Below, piece after piece: positions 59,732 to 64,000 of a stretch of 64,000 nucleotides of DNA. The notes under the pieces are model-generated. The model did no database searches. It was not told where the DNA came from and was given only the letters and a program-made list of their open reading frames with translations. A program made the translations under genes and the position numbers. Source of the stretch: JAGVSV01 sp050952845 (GTDB lineage: Bacteria; Bacillota; Clostridia; Christensenellales; Aristaeellaceae). Position 1 is the first letter of the stretch; each line of letters opens with the position of its first letter. The stretch spans positions 1,364,001 through 1,428,000 of the forward strand of contig JBMNLP010000001.1 of assembly GCA_050952845.1 (NCBI GenBank), in the 5' to 3' direction.

Positions 59732-60760
59732 ATGACCGATCGAAACATGGCTGCTTTGTGTCAGCAGCGCTGGAACAATATCGCCAAGCCCATTGGAAGC
59801 CTGGGGCAGCTGGAAAACGTGGTTTGCCGCTTGGCCGCTATTCAGGGCACACTGGAGGTCAACATCGACCGTCGCGTTTGTCTGGTCATGTGTGCCGACA
59901 ACGGTGTACTGCAGGAAGGCGTTGCCCAGACGCCAGCCTTTGTAACAGCGTCGCAAAGCGTCAGCATTGCCAAGGGCAAGGCCAGCGTCAATGCCATGGC
60001 CAGGGCTGTCCATTGCGATGTGGTTGCGGTGGATGTGGGCATTAATACCGATGTGGACGCACCAGAGCTGATCAGGCGCAAGGCAGGCCATGGCACTGGG
60101 AACATCGCCAGGGGCCCTGCCATGACAGAAGCACAGTTAGAGCAAACCCTTCACACCGGTATGGAACTGGTGCAGGAGATGAAGGAAAGAGGCTATCAGA
60201 TCATCTGCACCGGGGAGATGGGCATTGGAAACACCACCACCACCAGCGCTGTAACCAGCGTGCTGCTGGGCATTGACCCTTTGACGATCACTGGCCGGGG
60301 AGCCGGACTGTCAGATGAAGGCCTGGCGAGAAAACTGGATGCCATCAATCGGGCGATTGCAATCAACCAGCCGGACAGGGAGAACCCCATGGATGTTTTG
60401 CGCAAGGTTGGGGGCTTTGATATCGTTGCGTTGACGGGTATTTTCCTGGGCGGTCAGCGCTATCGGGTGCCCATTGTTGTGGATGGGGTCATCTCCGCTG
60501 TGTCTGCCCTGGCAGCCGTGCGCATTCAGCCGGCCTGTGCCGATTATCTGATCGCTTCTCATTTAAGCAGGGAGCCTTCCGCTGCACTGGTGCTGCAGGA
60601 ATTGGGCTTAACGCCTTTGCTGCATGCGGACATGGCGCTGGGCGAGGGAACCGGCGCCGTGGCTCTGCTACCTTTGCTGGACGTTGCTTTAGCTGTTTAC
60701 CGCCAGAACAGCACCTATGAACAGCTGGACTACTTGCCCCCTGAGATGCAAAAGCCATGA
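59732..60760 (+). CDS. cobT: CobT phosphoribosyltransferase, copy 2
   Basis: 342 residues from ATG 59732 (AGGAGG upstream). Same motif set as copy 1: NIAKPIGSLGQLE, VMCADNGVLQEGVAQ, GEMGIGNTTTTSAVTSVLLG and LGEGTGAVALLPL. Divergence is spread over the protein, so the duplication is not recent. Different lower-ligand base specificity for the two copies is possible. The stop overlaps the cobU scar ATG. Confidence 0.95.
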   Translation: MTDRNMAALCQQRWNNIAKPIGSLGQLENVVCRLAAIQGTLEVNIDRRVCLVMCADNGVLQEGVAQTPAFVTASQSVSIAKGKASVNAMARAVHCDVVAVDVGINTDVDAPELIRRKAGHGTGNIARGPAMTEAQLEQTLHTGMELVQEMKERGYQIICTGEMGIGNTTTTSAVTSVLLGIDPLTITGRGAGLSDEGLARKLDAINRAIAINQPDRENPMDVLRKVGGFDIVALTGIFLGGQRYRVPIVVDGVISAVSALAAVRIQPACADYLIASHLSREPSAALVLQELGLTPLLHADMALGEGTGAVALLPLLDVALAVYRQNSTYEQLDYLPPEMQKP

Positions 60761-60837
60761 CATATCTGTTCACTGTGGCAGCCGGATTGGTGTGCTGCTT
60801 GCATCAGGCGCTAAAGGGAACGCTGCCATGCAGTTGA
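60757..60837 (+). pseudogene. Remnant of a second cobU (internal deletion)
   Basis: 26-codon frame beginning as ATGA overlap with cobT copy 2. The start MTYLFTVAAG recalls a CobU N-terminus and the end LHQALKGTLP aligns with PQLLKGKLP at the end of cobU copy 1. At DNA level the last 45 bases before the second cobS align with the cobU end. The kinase core has been removed, leaving a scar that still carries the cobS ribosome site. Confidence 0.6.
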
Positions 60838-61592
60838 TGCGGTCGTTGCATCTTGCTTTGTCCACGTATACCCGCCTGCCCTTGCCCCGAGCGGATTTCA
60901 AGGAAGAGGACATGAAATATGCCATGTGCTTTTTCCCTTTGGCAGGGGTGGTGATCGGCTTATTTTTCCTGGGGTGGGGAGCGCTGTCGGAAGCACTCGG
61001 GCTTGGTACCCTGCTTCGGACGGCAGGCTTTGTGCTTGTGCCGTTGCTGGTTACAGGAGGCATCCATATGGATGGTTTCTTAGATGCCAGCGACGCGTTT
61101 GCTTCCTGGCAGCCCCGGGATAAAAAGCTAAAGATCATGAAAGATCCTCATATGGGTGCTTTTGCGGTCATTCGCGCCGGCATGTATCTTGTGGCTGGAT
61201 TAGGCGTCTACAGCGAAATTGTTGATTTTTGTCATACCGTACTGGTAGCGTTGAACTTTGTGCTGTCCCGCTGCCTGGCCATCCTGCTGTATAACCTGTT
61301 GCCGAATGCCAGGGGATCGGGCATGATGCAGAATTTTCAGCAAACCCAGGGCAAGGCGGCGGTGCTTGCTGCCACCGGGATGTTTTCTCTTCTTGTGCTG
61401 GCGGCGGGAACTTGGCTGGCACCTGTGAACATGCTGCTGGGTGTTGCAGCCCAGGCTATAACAGCCTTGTGGTTTTATATCCTGGCTAAAAAACAATTTG
61501 GCGGGATAACCGGCGATTTGACAGGGTTTTTTATCCAGGTCAGCGAGTTGGCTTTTTCGGCTACCATATTGATATTGGGGAGGCTGTTATGA
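60828..61592 (+). CDS. cobS: Cobalamin synthase CobS, copy 2
   Basis: 254 residues from ATG 60828 (AAAGGGAA upstream), within the cobU scar. GGIHMDGFLDASDAFASWQP, KDPHMGAFAVI and LPNARGSGMM are present, so the active-site regions are intact. Start and end coincide exactly with copy 1. Stop overlaps the next gene as ATGA. Confidence 0.95.
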   Translation: MQLMRSLHLALSTYTRLPLPRADFKEEDMKYAMCFFPLAGVVIGLFFLGWGALSEALGLGTLLRTAGFVLVPLLVTGGIHMDGFLDASDAFASWQPRDKKLKIMKDPHMGAFAVIRAGMYLVAGLGVYSEIVDFCHTVLVALNFVLSRCLAILLYNLLPNARGSGMMQNFQQTQGKAAVLAATGMFSLLVLAAGTWLAPVNMLLGVAAQAITALWFYILAKKQFGGITGDLTGFFIQVSELAFSATILILGRLL

Positions 61593-61951
61593 TCCTGATG
61601 ATTGGCGGCCGGGCATCCGGTAAAAAAACAGTGGCTCAGAAACGATTTGGCCTGGAGGCACAGATTGTCAGCCCCGAGGAAGCCTTGAACACCCCTTGTA
61701 TTGACCGGTTCCACGACATCATCCGTCAGGTATTATTGCGCCAAGAAGACATCGATGCCTATGTGGAGAAGCTGATGAGGCAAAATCCGGAAGCCGTGAT
61801 TTTATGCGATGAAGTTGGCATGGGCATTGTACCATTGTCCCGCGAAGAGCGAGCCTGGCGGGAAGCGGTGGGCAGAGCATGCTGCCAGATAGCCGCCCAT
61901 GCCAGCCAAGTCATCCGGGTGGTATGCGGGCTGGAGCAGCAGCTGAAATGA
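61589..61951 (+). CDS. Short CobU-like nucleotide-binding protein
   Basis: 120 residues. P-loop IGGRASGKKTVAQ and ILCDEVGMGIVPLSREERAW match CobU start and end motifs, but the middle part with the guanylylation His region is missing. Short CobU-like proteins occur in clostridial B12 clusters. It might act as kinase only, or replace the lost second cobU. ATGA overlaps on both sides. Confidence 0.85.
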   Translation: MILMIGGRASGKKTVAQKRFGLEAQIVSPEEALNTPCIDRFHDIIRQVLLRQEDIDAYVEKLMRQNPEAVILCDEVGMGIVPLSREERAWREAVGRACCQIAAHASQVIRVVCGLEQQLK

Positions 61952-62535
61952 CACTGCATCTCATTCGCCACGGGCAAACCCTGGCCAATCAAAAGCGCTT
62001 ATACTGCGGAAAGACCGACTTGCCCCTTACAGAAGATGGCCTGCAAGCCATCAAGACCCTGGCAGCCCAGGATATCTACCCTGACCTGGAAGGCTTAGCT
62101 GTTTACACTTCGGGCTTGTTGCGCACCCAGCAAACCCTGGAGGCCATCTATGGCCCGGTGCCTCATGATACCTTGCCCGGCTTTCAAGAGATGGACTTTG
62201 GCGCATTTGAAATGAAAAGTTATGAACAGCTGAAAAACAATCCGGATTATATTGCCTGGATTGAAGACCCATCAGGTCAGGTGCCGTGCCCCGGAGGCGA
62301 CAGCGCAGAAAGCTTTACCCACAGGGTGTTCTCTGCCTTTGAAATCCTGAAAAAAAAGAACAGCTCTGCCCTGGTGATCTGTCACGGCGGTGTCATTGCC
62401 AAGCTGATGCAGCACCTCTTCCCCCAGGAACCGCGGCATTTCTATCAGTGGCAGCCTAAGCCGGGAGAAGGCTATACGCTATCTTTAGCAAAAGAGAATG
62501 TCAGCTGTTTTCTAAAGATTTCTCCTGATAAATAG
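61948..62535 (+). CDS. cobC: Alpha-ribazole phosphatase CobC (histidine phosphatase family)
   Basis: 195 residues from ATG 61948, overlapping the CobU-like stop. Catalytic motif HLIRHGQTLANQKRLYCG and later VICHGGVIAKLM with the second His. Removes phosphate from alpha-ribazole phosphate or adenosylcobalamin phosphate. Last gene of the nucleotide-loop set; convergent with larC, with no clear terminator in the 26-base gap. Confidence 0.93.
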   Translation: MTLHLIRHGQTLANQKRLYCGKTDLPLTEDGLQAIKTLAAQDIYPDLEGLAVYTSGLLRTQQTLEAIYGPVPHDTLPGFQEMDFGAFEMKSYEQLKNNPDYIAWIEDPSGQVPCPGGDSAESFTHRVFSAFEILKKKNSSALVICHGGVIAKLMQHLFPQEPRHFYQWQPKPGEGYTLSLAKENVSCFLKISPDK

Positions 62536-62561
62536 AAAACAAAATGCACCTTATAGCAAAT

Positions 62562-63839
62562 TCACTTATCATGCTCAATCAAGACAATTGCATCTGCAAT
62601 ACTTATGTCTCTTTCCTTTGCAATACGAGACAGATCGTCATATTCGTATTTTGAACGGGTTACTCCGTATCCGCCGGAATCTTTGCGCCGCACGGGACCA
62701 TAGGAAGTATTCAAAACGGTCACTGTTCTATCCAGCACATAACGATGCATTTCGACCTGCCTGAGCCCGATGGTCGATGTGTATCTGAAAAGAGACTCAA
62801 TGATTTTTTCTTTATCCTTTTCTTTGCATATGGTACAAAGCAACGTGCCTGGACGGGACTTTTTCATACCGATGGGAACAGTGTAAACTTCCGATGCACC
62901 ATTTTCAAACAATCTCTCTGTGGCAAATCCGATTTGTTCTGCCGTCATGTCATCCACATTGCAGGAAAGCTCCAGTACCATATCGGTCCTGTCCTCTGCC
63001 TCACCCAGAAAAGCACGGACACAATTGGCCGCAGGAAAATCCTTCTTTCCCATTCCGTAGCCGATGGCTTTGGTCTTCATGACCGGCATTGCCCCAAAGC
63101 GATCGGCGTAGTATTTGAGCAAGGCTGCTCCGGTCGGCGTGCATAGCTCGCTCCTGATGCTTCCGCCGTAAATGGGAACATCTCTAAGAATGTGTGCAGT
63201 AGCGGGAGCCGGTACCGGCAGGATTCCATGGGCACACTTCACCTGGCCACTCCCCACATGGACAGGCGACACAACCACCTCATCCGGGGAAAGCACATCC
63301 ATCAGCAAGCAAACCGCTGTGATATCCGCAACAGCATCCATTGTCCCCACTTCATGGAAATGAATATCGGACACAGGCACTCCATGGACGTGACTCTCCG
63401 CCTCGGCAATCAAACTGTAGACCGCCATCACATCATCCTTCACCCTGTCGGAAATGGGGAGATGATCGCGTACGATATGTTCGATATCGTAGAGTCCACG
63501 ATGCGTATGACTGTGATCATGGTCGTGGTCGTGATGATGAGAGTGAGCATATTCATGTTCTGAATGATGGTCGTGATGTTTACGATCTTTACCATAGTCA
63601 TGATCATGCTCATCGTCATAGTCGTGGCTCTCTTCTTCTATACCGTCTACTGTAACTGACACACGGGTTCCGGCAATGCCGCATTTTACAGAAGGAATCC
63701 GCTCTATGTGAACCCCCTGCAGCTTAAGCGCATTCATCTGTTCAATAAAGGCATCGGGGTTGGGTAAAAGTTCTAACAGAGCCGCTGAAAGCATATCCCC
63801 GGCAGCTCCCATCGCACAATCCAGATATAGTATTTTCAT
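62562..63839 (-). CDS. larC: Nickel pincer cofactor biosynthesis protein LarC
   Basis: 425 residues in one uninterrupted frame. LarC inserts nickel into the pyridinium bis-thioacid cofactor of lactate racemase-type enzymes. N-terminal MKILYLDCAMGAAGDMLSAA, a histidine-rich metal-loading stretch (about residues 72-115), HFHEVGTMDAVADI and LCTPTGAALLKYYAD are diagnostic. In Lactobacillus the gene is split and joined by frameshifting; here it is continuous. The ATG is preceded by AAGGAGG inside the end of larB. LarA and LarE are not in the window. Confidence 0.95.
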   Translation of the reverse strand: MKILYLDCAMGAAGDMLSAALLELLPNPDAFIEQMNALKLQGVHIERIPSVKCGIAGTRVSVTVDGIEEESHDYDDEHDHDYGKDRKHHDHHSEHEYAHSHHHDHDHDHSHTHRGLYDIEHIVRDHLPISDRVKDDVMAVYSLIAEAESHVHGVPVSDIHFHEVGTMDAVADITAVCLLMDVLSPDEVVVSPVHVGSGQVKCAHGILPVPAPATAHILRDVPIYGGSIRSELCTPTGAALLKYYADRFGAMPVMKTKAIGYGMGKKDFPAANCVRAFLGEAEDRTDMVLELSCNVDDMTAEQIGFATERLFENGASEVYTVPIGMKKSRPGTLLCTICKEKDKEKIIESLFRYTSTIGLRQVEMHRYVLDRTVTVLNTSYGPVRRKDSGGYGVTRSKYEYDDLSRIAKERDISIADAIVLIEHDK

Positions 63840-63842
63840 TGA

Positions 63843-64000
63843 TTATTCCTCCTTTTTTGTTCCCATGTGGTTAATCATGCTTGCAAGATAGCCGGCCCCA
63901 AAACCATTGTCGATGTTCACCACCGATACGCCGCTGGCACAGGAATTGAGCATGGATAAAAGCGCTGAAAGCCCATGGAACGAAGCACCGTAACCCACGC
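63843..64000 (-). CDS. larB: LarB, C-terminal part (gene continues beyond window)
   Basis: Only the last 51 codons are visible. VGYGASFHGLSALLSMLNS, SCASGVSVVNIDNGFGAGY and the helical end are typical of LarB, the carboxylase/hydrolase that starts nickel pincer cofactor synthesis from nicotinate adenine dinucleotide. Stop TAA lies three bases before the larC ATG, so the genes are co-transcribed. Confidence 0.93.
   Translation of the reverse strand, partial: VGYGASFHGLSALLSMLNSCASGVSVVNIDNGFGAGYLASMINHMGTKKEE

Noticed and set aside
1..64000. CRISPR arrays, prophage, plasmid or conjugation genes
   Set aside because: No regularly spaced repeats and no capsid, portal, relaxase or replication genes were found.

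Overview
The window reads as chromosomal DNA of an anaerobic Gram-positive of the Clostridia (Bacillota), with roughly balanced GC. The evidence is mini-RNase III, sigma-H, LexA with a Gram-positive type operator, GGAGG ribosome sites, TTGACA/TATAAT promoters, a PBP-FtsW-FHA cluster, and oxygen-independent (CbiK/CbiD/CbiG type) B12 synthesis. I cannot name genus or family from the sequence alone.

Layout. 1-4.9 kb (minus): operon DUF512 radical SAM - der - plsY - tyrS - yigZ (cut by the edge). 5.1-10 kb (plus): tRNA-Ser, AraC regulator, mrnC, rlmB, sigH, tRNA-Gly, tuf. 10-13.3 kb (plus): an ABC permease/ATPase pair without a binding protein, ackA, rnhA. 13.4-17.1 kb: tyrosine recombinase, lexA with a self-regulatory operator, and an IS5/IS1182-like element. 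17.2-23.6 kb (minus): transketolase, DUF2461 protein, then an FHA - FtsW/RodA - transpeptidase operon.

23.7-39.5 kb is an accessory envelope and redox region. A five-gene operon encodes a von Willebrand A/solute-binding lipoprotein, an XpaC-like protein, a second binding-like protein, TelA and a PHP hydrolase. Next come an EFR1-like ferredoxin fragment with an alpha/beta hydrolase, then an operon of a small membrane protein, XRE regulator, quinone-oxidoreductase-like protein and four-helix membrane protein. A FMN-binding - MarR - two flavoprotein operon carries a palindromic operator, and an SPFH - CPBP protease - flavoprotein - hydrolase operon closes the region. Three of these transcription units share an identical promoter layout: TTTACAT, exactly 30 bp, then a -10 box with no good -35. 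This suggests one unrecognised activator-controlled regulon.

39.5-57.2 kb (minus) is a roughly 17-kb operon behind a cobalamin riboswitch and terminator: cbiK (exported), binding protein, permease, ATPase, cbiA, cbiF, cbiG, cbiH, a cbiJ-cbiE-cbiT fusion, cbiC, cbiD, cbiB, cobD, a cbiP that has lost its glutaminase domain, a phosphoglycerate-mutase-like gene and a small membrane protein. Divergent to it (57.2-62.5 kb, plus) is the nucleotide-loop set cobT-cobU-cobS, followed by a second cobT, a scar of a second cobU, a second cobS, a short CobU-like gene and cobC. The right edge has larC and the end of larB (nickel pincer cofactor). Together the cobalamin genes cover most of corrin ring synthesis, amidation, aminopropanol attachment and lower-ligand assembly; a CbiL-type C20 methyltransferase and a cobalamin adenosyltransferase are not in this window.
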